This document shows, piece after piece, positions 7,934-17,496 of a stretch of 64,000 nt of DNA (positions are counted from its first letter, which is position 1; each line of letters starts with the position of its first letter). Source of the DNA: Pelagicoccus sp. SDUM812005 (GTDB lineage Bacteria; Verrucomicrobiota; Verrucomicrobiia; Opitutales; Opitutaceae); NCBI RefSeq assembly GCF_031127875.1, contig NZ_JARXIA010000005.1, positions 62,001-126,000 on the forward strand, in the 5' to 3' direction. A model generated the notes under the pieces. The model saw only the letters and a program-made list of their open reading frames with translations, made no database searches and was not told the origin of the DNA. A program made the position numbers and the translations under genes.

Positions 7934-10696
7934 ATGCCTGACGTTCCGATCAATACCGCCTTCAAGCTCCAGGCGCCCGCGCCGGGCTTCACCTTCTTCG
8001 CCCAAGACCAAGTTCTCACCGCCGAGCAACTCAACCAGCTCATCCAATACCTCGACTTCCAAGAACGCCAGACACGAGCCTGGCTGGTCGGTACTGGTAT
8101 CGTCTGCGGACTGGAGCTCACCGTATCCGAAAACAAGATACTCCTTTCCCCAGGCTGCGCCCTCACTACCGACGGCGACTTGCTCTCCCTTTCCCAACCG
8201 CAGGAACTCCTCCTCGCTCGCCCCTTCAAGGACGAAAACGCCAACTATCCAGCCCTCGCCAACGCCAACGCAGTCAGGGAACTCATCAGCAAAGAACAAC
8301 AGGAAAACGGCGACAACTCCCAGCCCCTATCCCCCCAACTTCTAAAAAACAAAGTCCTCGTCCTCTACCTGGAAAGCTACGCCAAGGAACCGGACTTCTG
8401 CACCACCGAAAACTGCGACAACAAGGGCAAGATCCAGCACAACAATCTTCGGATCCTCCTCGCCCCCAAATCCGCCTTTCCCGCCATCGCGCCGCCTCTC
8501 AGCCAAATCGCCTCGGATCTCCCGGAACTCGCGCCCGTGCGACCCAAGATCCAAAGCGGCATCGTCAAGAAGCTGGAAGGGAGCGACAGCCTGCAGAGCC
8601 GCTACACCAAAGCGATCGACGCCTCCGCTAGCCTCGTAGGCAAAGCCTTCGCCCTTATCGAGAAAAACAAGGACGCCTTCGCCCCCGCCACCCAAGGCGA
8701 CGACCTCAAATGGGTCGCCAAACTCCCGCAAGGCTTCAACCCGAATACCGAAATCCACGGGCTGCAAAGCGTGTATTCATTTTATCGCGACTTCTGCCAA
8801 GCCTTCAACGAGTGGAAGGAATCCCTCTTCCAAAACGAAGCCTTCTGCGTACCCGCCTTCGAAGCCCACCCCAAGCACGTGCTGCTCGGCGAAGCCAACG
8901 ACACCTCGCCCTGCGACCGTTCCGGCCTGCGCCACTCCTTCGCCCGCGCCCAAGCCAACAACGCGACCCCCCAAGCAAGCCGCAAGACTGCCCTGCTCTG
9001 GAATCGCCTGCGCTCGCTGGCCCAGAACCTCGACTACGGACGCACCTTCGGCCTGTCCGAAGTTCGCATCTGCACCTCCCCCGCCTGCTCCCATCCCTTA
9101 GGCCAGCGCTCCATTCCTGCGTACTACAAAAATGTGGATACGATCCCATGGAGAGTCGAAAACCTGCTCCGCTGCGACTCCACTCCGGCGCCCTCCTACG
9201 ACAACAACAACGAGAAATCCCTCGAGCAAGCCCTGCCGGAAAACGGCTTCCTCCGCATCGAAGGCCACCTCGGAAAATCGGTCGATTCCGTAACGAAACG
9301 CCTAGAGCAGCTGCGCGACCAATATAACCTGCCCTTCCAAATCCTTAGCATCCAAATCGAAGACGACCCCGATTTCGTGCGCCTTCCGCCCATTCGCTTC
9401 TTCGACCTAGAAACCTCCTTTTTCGACCAGCGCTCCCGCGTGAAACTGCACCTGCGCGACCTCGATGGCTTCGCCGACCGCTTGCAAAACGAGATCGACG
9501 CAGGCGAAAACCGCGTGCCCACCAGCGAAGCCAGCGTCTCGAAAGTCGACCTCGTCAAAACCCGCGACGCCGCCGGACAAGTCCGAGCCAAATCGAAATC
9601 CGCCCTCGCCGACCTGCCTGCCAAGCTCAGCCTCGCCGACAGCGCCCAAGGCCTGCGCTTCATGAGCGACTACAGCGAAACCATTCGCCAAGGCCATATC
9701 GTCAACAAGAACATCGGCTCCATCGCAAACAACGTCCAGTTCTCACCAGTCGACCGCATCGTGCAACCCGACTACTCCGCCAACTGGAAAATCCTCTTCG
9801 ACCGTCTCAAGAAACGGAAACGCAAAGTCGCCCAGCTCTCTACCTTCGAGAAATTCCTCCGCAAGAACCCAGGCCTCGAACACCTCGGAGGCGTTCCCAT
9901 CGGCGGCACCTTCGTCCTCGTGTATTCGAAATCCGAAGACACCAGCAAACAGATCGTAAAGGCTGACTTCTGCCTCCCCTACTACTCCTACTTCGACCTT
10001 TCCACCCTCGAAGAAGAAGATGCCCCCGTAGAACCGGAAATTTCCATCCCCGAGTTCGACCTCGATATCAAGCCATGGAAAGACATCTACGACTGGAAGG
10101 TTTCTCCCGTTACCGAGATTGCCATCGACCATATCTTCACCGCAAAAACGGCTGACTTTACCCAATATCTGGATACGACTATTACCGACCGCGTCACCTC
10201 CAGCTTCAACATCTTCAAGGACATCGCCAACTTCACGCGGGTCACCGCGCCCGGCAAGGGCGAGCTCGATGCCAGTTCCTTCGAGGCCGGTTTCTACGGC
10301 GGCAAGCCGCTCCAGATCGTCGAGATGGAGAGGGAGCTGGCCGAACTGAAGAACCAGCGGGACCAAGTCCGCAAACAAATCGACCTCGGCATCGCCCCAG
10401 CCGACGCCGACAAGCAAATCGTGGAGATCGAAAAGAAACAAGCCGAGGCCGCCGCCCGCTCGATGAAGATCATCGCCGAAGAAGCGGAACGCGCCGCTAC
10501 CGAAGGCAGAAACGTCGACACCAGCTACGTGAACCTCGGCAAGAACGCGACCAACATGGTCATGGATATGGAGAGCGCCGAAGGCCAAAAGATCGTTGCC
10601 GAAAACGCCGACAAACTTGTCACCACTCACGCCAACAACAATCAGGTCAAAAAGCTCATCGGCAACATGGGCGCCGTCGCCAAGGTTCGCATATGA
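7934..10696 (+). CDS. eCIS-associated protein of unknown function
   Basis: A 920-residue protein I do not recognise by name, although the N-terminal pattern FFAQDQVLTAEQLNQLIQYL...RAWLVGTGIVCGLEL resembles hypothetical proteins I recall from Bacteroidetes-type eCIS loci. It sits where Pvc13 (tail fibre) would lie, but has no collagen-like or phage fibre repeats. There is no signal peptide or membrane segment. The middle is rich in charged residues. The last 170 residues contain a long predicted coiled coil (from VEMERELAELKNQRDQVRK through EEAERAATEG). It starts 48 bases after the wedge gene and overlaps the tape-measure gene in an ATGA, so it is part of the operon. It could be an accessory baseplate or fibre-attachment protein, but the sequence does not show which. 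Confidence 0.8.
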   Translation: MPDVPINTAFKLQAPAPGFTFFAQDQVLTAEQLNQLIQYLDFQERQTRAWLVGTGIVCGLELTVSENKILLSPGCALTTDGDLLSLSQPQELLLARPFKDENANYPALANANAVRELISKEQQENGDNSQPLSPQLLKNKVLVLYLESYAKEPDFCTTENCDNKGKIQHNNLRILLAPKSAFPAIAPPLSQIASDLPELAPVRPKIQSGIVKKLEGSDSLQSRYTKAIDASASLVGKAFALIEKNKDAFAPATQGDDLKWVAKLPQGFNPNTEIHGLQSVYSFYRDFCQAFNEWKESLFQNEAFCVPAFEAHPKHVLLGEANDTSPCDRSGLRHSFARAQANNATPQASRKTALLWNRLRSLAQNLDYGRTFGLSEVRICTSPACSHPLGQRSIPAYYKNVDTIPWRVENLLRCDSTPAPSYDNNNEKSLEQALPENGFLRIEGHLGKSVDSVTKRLEQLRDQYNLPFQILSIQIEDDPDFVRLPPIRFFDLETSFFDQRSRVKLHLRDLDGFADRLQNEIDAGENRVPTSEASVSKVDLVKTRDAAGQVRAKSKSALADLPAKLSLADSAQGLRFMSDYSETIRQGHIVNKNIGSIANNVQFSPVDRIVQPDYSANWKILFDRLKKRKRKVAQLSTFEKFLRKNPGLEHLGGVPIGGTFVLVYSKSEDTSKQIVKADFCLPYYSYFDLSTLEEEDAPVEPEISIPEFDLDIKPWKDIYDWKVSPVTEIAIDHIFTAKTADFTQYLDTTITDRVTSSFNIFKDIANFTRVTAPGKGELDASSFEAGFYGGKPLQIVEMERELAELKNQRDQVRKQIDLGIAPADADKQIVEIEKKQAEAAARSMKIIAEEAERAATEGRNVDTSYVNLGKNATNMVMDMESAEGQKIVAENADKLVTTHANNNQVKKLIGNMGAVAKVRI

Positions 10697-12135
10697 ACGC
10701 CCATACCGTCCATCAGCTGCTGCTCGACGTATCGCTTCCCACCGGATGCGATACGCGACGCGTCGATGAACGGCTGCACGACTTCGCGACCGGCCCGCTC
10801 GCCAACAACCTGGACAAAGCATTTGCCCAACTCCCATCCGAGCACTCCATTAGGTTGGAGAAGCTCGAAATCGATCTCGGCGCCCTTTCGCTAGAAAGCT
10901 TCCTCCGCACCGGCGCCCAACAAATACGAGACGCCGTATCCAAAGAGCTCGCGCAGCAAAAACATTCCCACTCAAAAAACGCCCCAGACGCGCCCCAACA
11001 GCAATTCGATTGGCACAAGCTGACCGGCCAATCCGAATCGCTGCACGAAAAGAGCGCCGAAACTCGTAGCCGACCATCGCCCCAGCAATCCACTAGCGAC
11101 GCCGATTCCCCGGCGGACGCCTTGCTCAGTTTCCTCGCAAGCGGACACCTCCCCTGGTGGTTTCCCAGCAGTCGCTGGAGCGAAGCCGCACAACCGAGCA
11201 AATGGACTGCTCACGCTCGGAAAACCTTCCTGCCGCGCTTTCTCTCGCTCCTAAAAACCAAGCCCGATCCCGTCCTGCGCCTCGCCCGATCCCTCGCGCT
11301 TCCCGAACTAAAAGCGCTTTTCCCAAAACCGAACCCAAGCAGCCCCCCACTCCCGTCCTCAAGCGAGGAGCAACAAAAACTCGCATTCCTAGCCTCAGTT
11401 CTTCCTCAATCTTCCGTATCCCTAAAAGAACTACAAAACCGAACTCCGCACTCTCGCCGCAAGGACGCGCCCAGCTATCCATCGTCCCCAGAGTCAGCTC
11501 CGCCTCTTCCTTTAAAGGAAGGGAAAAAAAGTACCCAGCCCCGCACCTCGAAAAGCGAAAGCCACGACCCAAACTCAAATTTCCAAGACGTGCTTTCCCA
11601 GGTCGCCCAGGAGCAAATCGCCGCAACCCGCCCCGACGGCCTCGCCATCGAAAATGCCGGACTCGTCTTGCTCCACCCCTTCCTAAGCCGACTTTTCCAA
11701 TCGCTCGACTACCTCGACGAAAAGAAGCAGCTCCGTTCCGACACCCGCTGGCGAGCCGTCCAAATCCTGCAATTTCTCGGACGCGGAAAAGCGGCCCTGC
11801 CCGAGCACACTCTCCTGCTGGAAAAAACGCTCTGCGCCATCCCGCTCGCCGAAGTTGCCTCCTTTCCCCAGCTCACTGCCGAAGAAACCGCAGCCGCCGA
11901 ACACCTCCTGCAAGCGGCCATCGACCATTGGGCCGCTCTAGGAAAAACGTCCCTCGACGGCTTCAGAGGCAGCTTCCTCCAACGCCAAGGCCTCCTCTAC
12001 TTGGAGACCACCCCCATCCAACTCCAAGTCGAAAAGCAAGCTTACGACATGCTGCTCGACCGCCTTCCCTGGCAGTTCAAATACATCACTCTCCCCTGGC
12101 TCAGACGATCCCTCGTCGTCCAATGGCGCTCCTAA
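10693..12135 (+). CDS. Contractile injection system tape-measure protein (Pvc14-like)
   Basis: A 480-residue protein of the contractile injection system tape-measure family, which sets tube length. The N-terminus (about residues 1-80) has HQLLLDVSLPTGCDTRRVDE and LEIDLGALSLESF. The C-terminus (about residues 305-480) has the conserved AIENAGLVLLHPFLSRLFQ, LLQAAIDHWAALGKTS and the terminal YDMLLDRLPWQFKYITLPWL. Between them, roughly residues 85-290, is a Ser/Pro/Lys-rich low-complexity linker, as expected because the middle varies with tube length. It overlaps the preceding gene by 4 bases. A 39-bp intergenic repeat follows, then the cargo gene. Confidence 0.88.
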   Translation: MNAHTVHQLLLDVSLPTGCDTRRVDERLHDFATGPLANNLDKAFAQLPSEHSIRLEKLEIDLGALSLESFLRTGAQQIRDAVSKELAQQKHSHSKNAPDAPQQQFDWHKLTGQSESLHEKSAETRSRPSPQQSTSDADSPADALLSFLASGHLPWWFPSSRWSEAAQPSKWTAHARKTFLPRFLSLLKTKPDPVLRLARSLALPELKALFPKPNPSSPPLPSSSEEQQKLAFLASVLPQSSVSLKELQNRTPHSRRKDAPSYPSSPESAPPLPLKEGKKSTQPRTSKSESHDPNSNFQDVLSQVAQEQIAATRPDGLAIENAGLVLLHPFLSRLFQSLDYLDEKKQLRSDTRWRAVQILQFLGRGKAALPEHTLLLEKTLCAIPLAEVASFPQLTAEETAAAEHLLQAAIDHWAALGKTSLDGFRGSFLQRQGLLYLETTPIQLQVEKQAYDMLLDRLPWQFKYITLPWLRRSLVVQWRS

Positions 12136-12139
12136 AAAC

Positions 12140-12179
12140 GTAGCGCGGAGCTTTAGCCCGCGACCGCATTGCAAGATCC
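12140..12179 (+). repeat. Intergenic hairpin repeat, copy A
   Basis: A copy of a repeat also found at 55195-55233, matching at 35 of 39 positions. The core is a stem CGCGG / CCGCG around the loop AGCTTTAGC, followed by GCGACCGCATTGCA. It ends exactly where the proposed CTG start of the cargo gene begins, so it may affect translation of that gene. The strand is arbitrary. Confidence 0.7.
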
Positions 12180-15100
12180 CTGAAAACGCACCCACCAGCC
12201 AAAACCTCAACCGCCTCTGCCGCTCGCCACGCCGCAGCTTCTCTCGCTTCGCCCTTTTTCCAGCCCGCTATCGCCGCCCGAACTTCCGAGGCCACTCACT
12301 CGTCCGCCACTCCGTCCCCGCTTCCCGCCCCGGCCGCGCAGTCCATCCAAGCCAAACTAGAAGTCAGCCAAGCCGGCGATCCCCAGGAGCGAGAAGCGGA
12401 AACCATGGCCGAAAAGGTCACCGCCCAACAAGAGCAGACCTTCTTCCGCCCCGCGGCCTCATCGCCGCCTGCCGCCCCCGAGAACCCCACAACTCCATCC
12501 ACCGCCCAACGCTCCACCGGCGCGGAAAACGAACTCGCCCGAAGCTCCCAGCCCCCCGCCTCTTCCCCAGCCCGCCCCCAGCGCGCTCGTGCGCGAGCGC
12601 CGCTCACTCGCAGCACCCACCCCAGATCGCGACCCGCCCGATCCGCCTTTCGCTCTACCAACCCTCGTTCGGAGCCCGATAGCGCCCGCGGCCCACCGGC
12701 GCCGGGAGCCTCCTTCGAAAACAAACTCCGCTCCAGCAAGAGCAGCGGAACCCCTTTGCCCGAGCCGGTGCGCTCACCGATGGAAGCCTCTTTCGGAGCT
12801 GACTTCTCAAAGGTTCGCCTGCACACCGATACCCAGGCCGACACCCTGAGTCGCTCTATCAACGCCCAAGCCTTCGTTCATGGACAGGACGTCTATTTCG
12901 CCGCGTCCCGCTACCAACCGGAAACACGAGAAGGCCGACACCTGCTTGCCCACGAGCTGACCCACGTTGTCCAGCAAGGCCAAGCCCCCGCCCGCTCGAT
13001 CGATCGAGCCGCCGCGCCACCTGCCACTCCGCGTATCCAACGCATACCTACTTCCATGGAAGAGGTACGCGAGGAGATCAACGACATCGCCGAAGCCATC
13101 CCCGGCTACTCGCTGGGCACCGTTCTCATCGGTTACAACCCCATTCTCGGCCGTGACGTCGAGTGGAGCGCCCGCAACTTCTTCCGCGGAGCCGCCGGAC
13201 TTCTCCCCGGGGGAACCAAACTCTACGACCGCCTCAACGAAGGCGGCGCCCTCGATGACGCCTTTACTTGGATCGAGTCCCAGATTTCCCAATACGACCT
13301 CACTTGGAGCCGCGTCAAAAAGCTCTGGAGCCTCGCCTGGGACCGAATGGGCATAACGGAAGGCATCAGCGGAAACGTTCGCATCTTCAAAAACACTTTC
13401 TCCGGCTTCTTCTCCGACGTCGGAAGCTTCGTCAAAGCGGTTGCCGCCAAGCTCGTCGAAGTGCTGCGAGCCTTAGCCGTCACCGCAGTCAAAGCCCTCT
13501 TCGGGGAAAACAGTCCCGCCTACGACATGATCGTCATGGTCCTCGGCAACGATCCACTCACCGGCGACACGGTCGAGTGGTCCACCGTGGTCTTCCTGCG
13601 CAACGCCCTACTTTTCTTCGGCTTCGAAAGCCACCTCGCCAAAATGGAGGAAACCGGCAAGCTCCAGGAAGCAGCCGATTGGCTCGATACCCAATTCCAG
13701 ATTCTCTACTCCGCTGTCAGCGGTCTGGCCAATGGCGTATCCGAAATCTGGAACGCGCTCAGCCTTGAGACCCTAGCCAGCCCCGCCAGTATTCTCAGCA
13801 AAACCGTATCCACACTCAAAACTTTCGTCGGCAAACTCCTCACCTTCGTTGGCAACGTCGCCATCAAGGTTCTCGAACTGATCAAGGCCGCCTTGATCGC
13901 CCTTCTCAAGCCGCACCTGAATTCAATTCCCGGATACCCGCTCTTCACCGTCGTCCTCGGCAAAGACCCCATCACCGGAGAAGTCGTCGAGCGAACGCCG
14001 CACAATTTCATTCGAGGGTTCCTGAGCTTCGTCCCAGGCGGACTGGAAACCTACCAAAACCTAAAGAAAAGCGGAGCCATCGACAGAGCCTACAACTGGC
14101 TCGTCGCGACCGTTACCGAGCTTGGACTATCGCCCACCGCTATTGCAGAGCGCTTCACCACGCTCTGGAACAGCTTCTCCATCGACGATCTTATGAACCC
14201 GCTGCCGGCCTTCGAACGGGTCGGCTCTGCCTTGCTCTCCTTCGTCGCCTCCGTTCTTAGCCTCGTCGCTCGCGTCGGCCTCAAGATCCTCGAGTTCATC
14301 TTCGTAGGCGTCATGGGCGAAGGCGGCGCCCGCGTCGTCGCCGCTCTCAAACAAGGCAAAGCAACCTTCACTCAGATCATCAAGGATCCCGTCGCCTTCC
14401 TCGGCAACCTCATCAAAGCCCTCGGAAAAGGCTTCGCCCAATTCGGCAAAAACATCTGGAAACACCTCAAGTCGGGCCTCGTCGGCTGGCTCTTCGGAGC
14501 CCTCGCCGGAGCTGGCCTGCAACTCCCCGAAACCTTCGACCTCAAAGGCATCTTTTCGCTCGTCACCCAAATCCTCGGCCTCACCTACCAGAAGATCCGC
14601 GTCAAGCTGGTGAAGCGACTCGGCGAAAAGCCAGTCGCCGGGCTGGAAAAGACCTTTGACTTCCTCAAGCTCTTCCTGAAAGAGGGCTTCGCCGGAATCT
14701 GGCAAAAGTTCCTCGAGTGGATGGGGAACCTCAAGGAAACCGTCATGGGCGCCATCAAGGAATGGATCGTTACCAAGATCGTAACCATCGCCGTGCAAAA
14801 GCTCGCCACCCTATCCAATCCGGTCGGAGCCGTGATCGAAGCCATCATCGCCATCTACAACATGGTCATGTTCTTCATCGAACGCATGCAACAGATCCTG
14901 GCTGTAGTGGAGAGCGTGATACAGTCCATCGCCAACATCGCCAACGGAAAGCTGCAAGACGCCGCCAACTACGTGGAGCAAACCATGGCTCGCACCCTCC
15001 CCGTCATCATTTCCTTCCTCGCCCGCCTCATCGGGCTCGGCGGTATCGCCGCCAAGATCAAGAAGGTCATCGGCAAGATCCAAAAGAAGGTCAGCAAAGC

Positions 15101-17396
15101 AGTCGACAAGCTGCTGGATTGGATCGTCAAAAAGGCAAAGGCCCTCTTTAAGAAAAAGAAAAAGCAGGGCAAGGTGGACGCCGATTCGCTCACGCCGGAG
15201 CAGAAAAAGAAGCTCGCCCGCGAAGAGGTCGAGACTTGGCTAGACAGGGGCAAGCACGCCGCCAAAACCATCCTCGGCAAGCTCAAGGAAGTACAGTCCA
15301 AGTACAAGCTTAAGTCCGCTTCCATCGAGTTCAGCGGTGGACGCCCTCGCATCGCCTACGTGGCCTCCCCCGCCGAGTACACCTACTTCGATGTCGTCAT
15401 CGCGGAGCAGGACAACTCCAGCGCCGCTCCCCCCGCCACCGGAACCCGCAAGTTCACTAAGATCGAAAGCATGAACGGCGTTCCGACTCCCTTCGGCATC
15501 CTCCAGCAAACCTACGGCAGCAAAGTTCTCAGGGACAAGTTCGGCTACACCGCTACCACCCTCGACCGCCCCAAGTCCGTGACCGCAGAGAAGGCCGAAG
15601 CCACCGACTCAAACCACCGCGGAGCCAACACCGTGCAAACTGGATCCGGTCACGTCGGACTGGACGAGCAGAAGGTCATGATCAAAACTCCCAAGAGCAT
15701 CTATCGCGGCGGCCACCTGATCTCCTACGCCTTCATGGGCGAAAGCAGCAACATCGGCTACAACCTCGCCCCCCAAGTCAACCGCTTCAACGCGCCCACC
15801 TATTTCAACCTCATCGAAGCGCCCGCCATGAAGGCCTCGCAAAAGGTCGAGATGTCCGTAACTCTTGGATACGACCGAAACTCCTATACCGTCGACCAAC
15901 AAACCCTCAAGGACCACGGGCTCATCAGCGAGATCGATTTGGAGAAGCCCTGGACCGTTACCATCCCGCAGCGCATCCCTTCCACCTGGAACGCAACCCT
16001 AACATCAAAAACCGACGCCAACCTCCCCACCGGCGGAGCGACCAAGACCACCGACACCGCCACACAAGGACGCGTCGTCGACAGCGAAGGCCGCGTCTAC
16101 TCCACCAAGAAAAAGAAAGTCGTCCAAAGCGCCGACGCCTTCTCCAAGATGGCAGTAGTCGATGGCGACCGCCCCGACGAAAAGGTGCAAAAATGGCGTT
16201 CCTTCAAGTTCCTCATCGCCGAGGGCGGCACGGTCGAGGACGACGGCGAGATCAAAACCGGTGGCGGAAAAACGGTATCCATAAATGCCCAACAAATCAG
16301 CTACGCTCCGCCTCCGCTAAAGCCACGACCCAAACCTCAGCCGGCTCCTGCCGATCCCCCAACCGCCACCAACGAAACGGCCCAAGCAAAAGGAAACGAA
16401 ACCAGTAGCCACCTTTCAAATACAGAAGACCTAAAACCAACCAATGATATGAAAACGCGATCCCATCTGCCTCGCTCGCTTCGCCGCGTGCAACGCTACC
16501 GAAACGAAAACGCATTCTTCGGAAACGAAGGCCCCACCCACGAGCCCTTCTTCTCGCCAAGCGCCAGCTCCGAGAAGAGACAGGAAAAAGGTGAAAACGC
16601 CTTCCTGAAATCGTCCGAAGAAGAAGAGGCTCAGGTCAAGTCCAAGGGCGAGGAAGAAGAGGCGATCCAAAGCAAGGAGGAGGAAGAAGAAAGCGTCCGA
16701 GCCAAGGAAGAAGAGGAGGAGTCCGTACAGGCAAAAGGCGAGGAGGAGGAAGCCGCCCAGCCTAAGTGCGACTGCGGCGGCGAACACAAAGCGCCCGAGG
16801 AAGAGGAGAGCAAGCGACCCTTTCCAGGCGCCAAGGGCGGCGAGGCCCCTAGCGCCGCCACATCCAAACAAAATACCAAGGACTGCGACGAAAGCAAATC
16901 CGCGCTCATCGCCTCCGCTCGCAGCTCCGCCAAGTCCCTAGCCGCGAGAGCCGTCGGCGCTTCCACCTTCGTCAAGACCTTCGGCGGCATCGACCTCGGC
17001 ACCGGCCCCAGCGCCGCCGAGCAACACTACACTCGCTGGTTCGGCGAACACACCCCGCGTCGAGCCGGCTTCGTCGCAAACTCCTTCACCCGCATCGCCA
17101 AAGCCCTCAACGGAAAAATCCATTTCGACTGCGGCTGCAAGAAAGACATCTACGCCTACGTCTACTCCGGTGGGCGCCGCAAAATCTACCTCTGCAAAAA
17201 GTTCTGGAACAAGGCCGGCTCCAGCGGCTTCGACTCCAAGCCCGGCGTCATCATCCACGAACTCGCCCACGAAGTCCGAACCTCCATCGGCGACAAAGGC
17301 TACGGCACCGCCACCGCTGAATCCCTCGCCAAGAAAAGCCCCAGCAAAGCCATCAAAAACGCCGACAACTACGAATACTACGCCGAAAGCCTCTGA
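12180..17396 (+). CDS. eCIS-core (DUF4157) cargo candidate with nuclease-like and M35 metallopeptidase regions
   Basis: A giant protein, 1738 residues if it starts at CTG 12180. In order: an FFQP motif near residue 25; the typical DUF4157 leader IQAKLEVSQAGDPQEREAE; a Pro/Ser/Arg-rich linker; DUF4157 at about 190-268 with HELTH; three long hydrophobic repeats with IPGY..TVL..(D/N)P.TG..VE; a nuclease-like segment near 1145-1220 (YRGGHLISYAF, NLAPQVNRFN); an in-frame second leader MKTRSHLP at base 16449; an EEEE/QxK acidic repeat; and a C-terminal M35-like zinc peptidase (IIHELAHEVR, then YGTATAESLA and NADNYEYYAE). The first ATG is 12405, but the conserved leader lies upstream and has no ATG, GTG or TTG, so CTG is inferred. 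It is probably loaded into the injection tube as a toxin. The nuclease call is tentative; the peptidase call is firm. Confidence 0.82.
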   Translation: MKTHPPAKTSTASAARHAAASLASPFFQPAIAARTSEATHSSATPSPLPAPAAQSIQAKLEVSQAGDPQEREAETMAEKVTAQQEQTFFRPAASSPPAAPENPTTPSTAQRSTGAENELARSSQPPASSPARPQRARARAPLTRSTHPRSRPARSAFRSTNPRSEPDSARGPPAPGASFENKLRSSKSSGTPLPEPVRSPMEASFGADFSKVRLHTDTQADTLSRSINAQAFVHGQDVYFAASRYQPETREGRHLLAHELTHVVQQGQAPARSIDRAAAPPATPRIQRIPTSMEEVREEINDIAEAIPGYSLGTVLIGYNPILGRDVEWSARNFFRGAAGLLPGGTKLYDRLNEGGALDDAFTWIESQISQYDLTWSRVKKLWSLAWDRMGITEGISGNVRIFKNTFSGFFSDVGSFVKAVAAKLVEVLRALAVTAVKALFGENSPAYDMIVMVLGNDPLTGDTVEWSTVVFLRNALLFFGFESHLAKMEETGKLQEAADWLDTQFQILYSAVSGLANGVSEIWNALSLETLASPASILSKTVSTLKTFVGKLLTFVGNVAIKVLELIKAALIALLKPHLNSIPGYPLFTVVLGKDPITGEVVERTPHNFIRGFLSFVPGGLETYQNLKKSGAIDRAYNWLVATVTELGLSPTAIAERFTTLWNSFSIDDLMNPLPAFERVGSALLSFVASVLSLVARVGLKILEFIFVGVMGEGGARVVAALKQGKATFTQIIKDPVAFLGNLIKALGKGFAQFGKNIWKHLKSGLVGWLFGALAGAGLQLPETFDLKGIFSLVTQILGLTYQKIRVKLVKRLGEKPVAGLEKTFDFLKLFLKEGFAGIWQKFLEWMGNLKETVMGAIKEWIVTKIVTIAVQKLATLSNPVGAVIEAIIAIYNMVMFFIERMQQILAVVESVIQSIANIANGKLQDAANYVEQTMARTLPVIISFLARLIGLGGIAAKIKKVIGKIQKKVSKAVDKLLDWIVKKAKALFKKKKKQGKVDADSLTPEQKKKLAREEVETWLDRGKHAAKTILGKLKEVQSKYKLKSASIEFSGGRPRIAYVASPAEYTYFDVVIAEQDNSSAAPPATGTRKFTKIESMNGVPTPFGILQQTYGSKVLRDKFGYTATTLDRPKSVTAEKAEATDSNHRGANTVQTGSGHVGLDEQKVMIKTPKSIYRGGHLISYAFMGESSNIGYNLAPQVNRFNAPTYFNLIEAPAMKASQKVEMSVTLGYDRNSYTVDQQTLKDHGLISEIDLEKPWTVTIPQRIPSTWNATLTSKTDANLPTGGATKTTDTATQGRVVDSEGRVYSTKKKKVVQSADAFSKMAVVDGDRPDEKVQKWRSFKFLIAEGGTVEDDGEIKTGGGKTVSINAQQISYAPPPLKPRPKPQPAPADPPTATNETAQAKGNETSSHLSNTEDLKPTNDMKTRSHLPRSLRRVQRYRNENAFFGNEGPTHEPFFSPSASSEKRQEKGENAFLKSSEEEEAQVKSKGEEEEAIQSKEEEEESVRAKEEEEESVQAKGEEEEAAQPKCDCGGEHKAPEEEESKRPFPGAKGGEAPSAATSKQNTKDCDESKSALIASARSSAKSLAARAVGASTFVKTFGGIDLGTGPSAAEQHYTRWFGEHTPRRAGFVANSFTRIAKALNGKIHFDCGCKKDIYAYVYSGGRRKIYLCKKFWNKAGSSGFDSKPGVIIHELAHEVRTSIGDKGYGTATAESLAKKSPSKAIKNADNYEYYAESL

Positions 17397-17421
17397 GCCA
17401 GAACGTATCCACTAGATAATA

Positions 17422-17462
17422 CAGATTCCCACCAGATCCATCAAAACGATCTGGGAAATCTG
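17422..17462. terminator. Dyad between convergent cargo and ATPase genes
   Basis: An imperfect inverted repeat (CAGATT-CCCA-GATC against GATC-TGGG-AATCTG, loop about 9 bases) in the 100-base gap between the two convergent genes. It has no clear T tract, so it is at best a bidirectional terminator-like structure. Confidence 0.4.
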
Positions 17463-17496
17463 CGGTCAAAAAGACATCGAACTCCTCGAATGTCCT

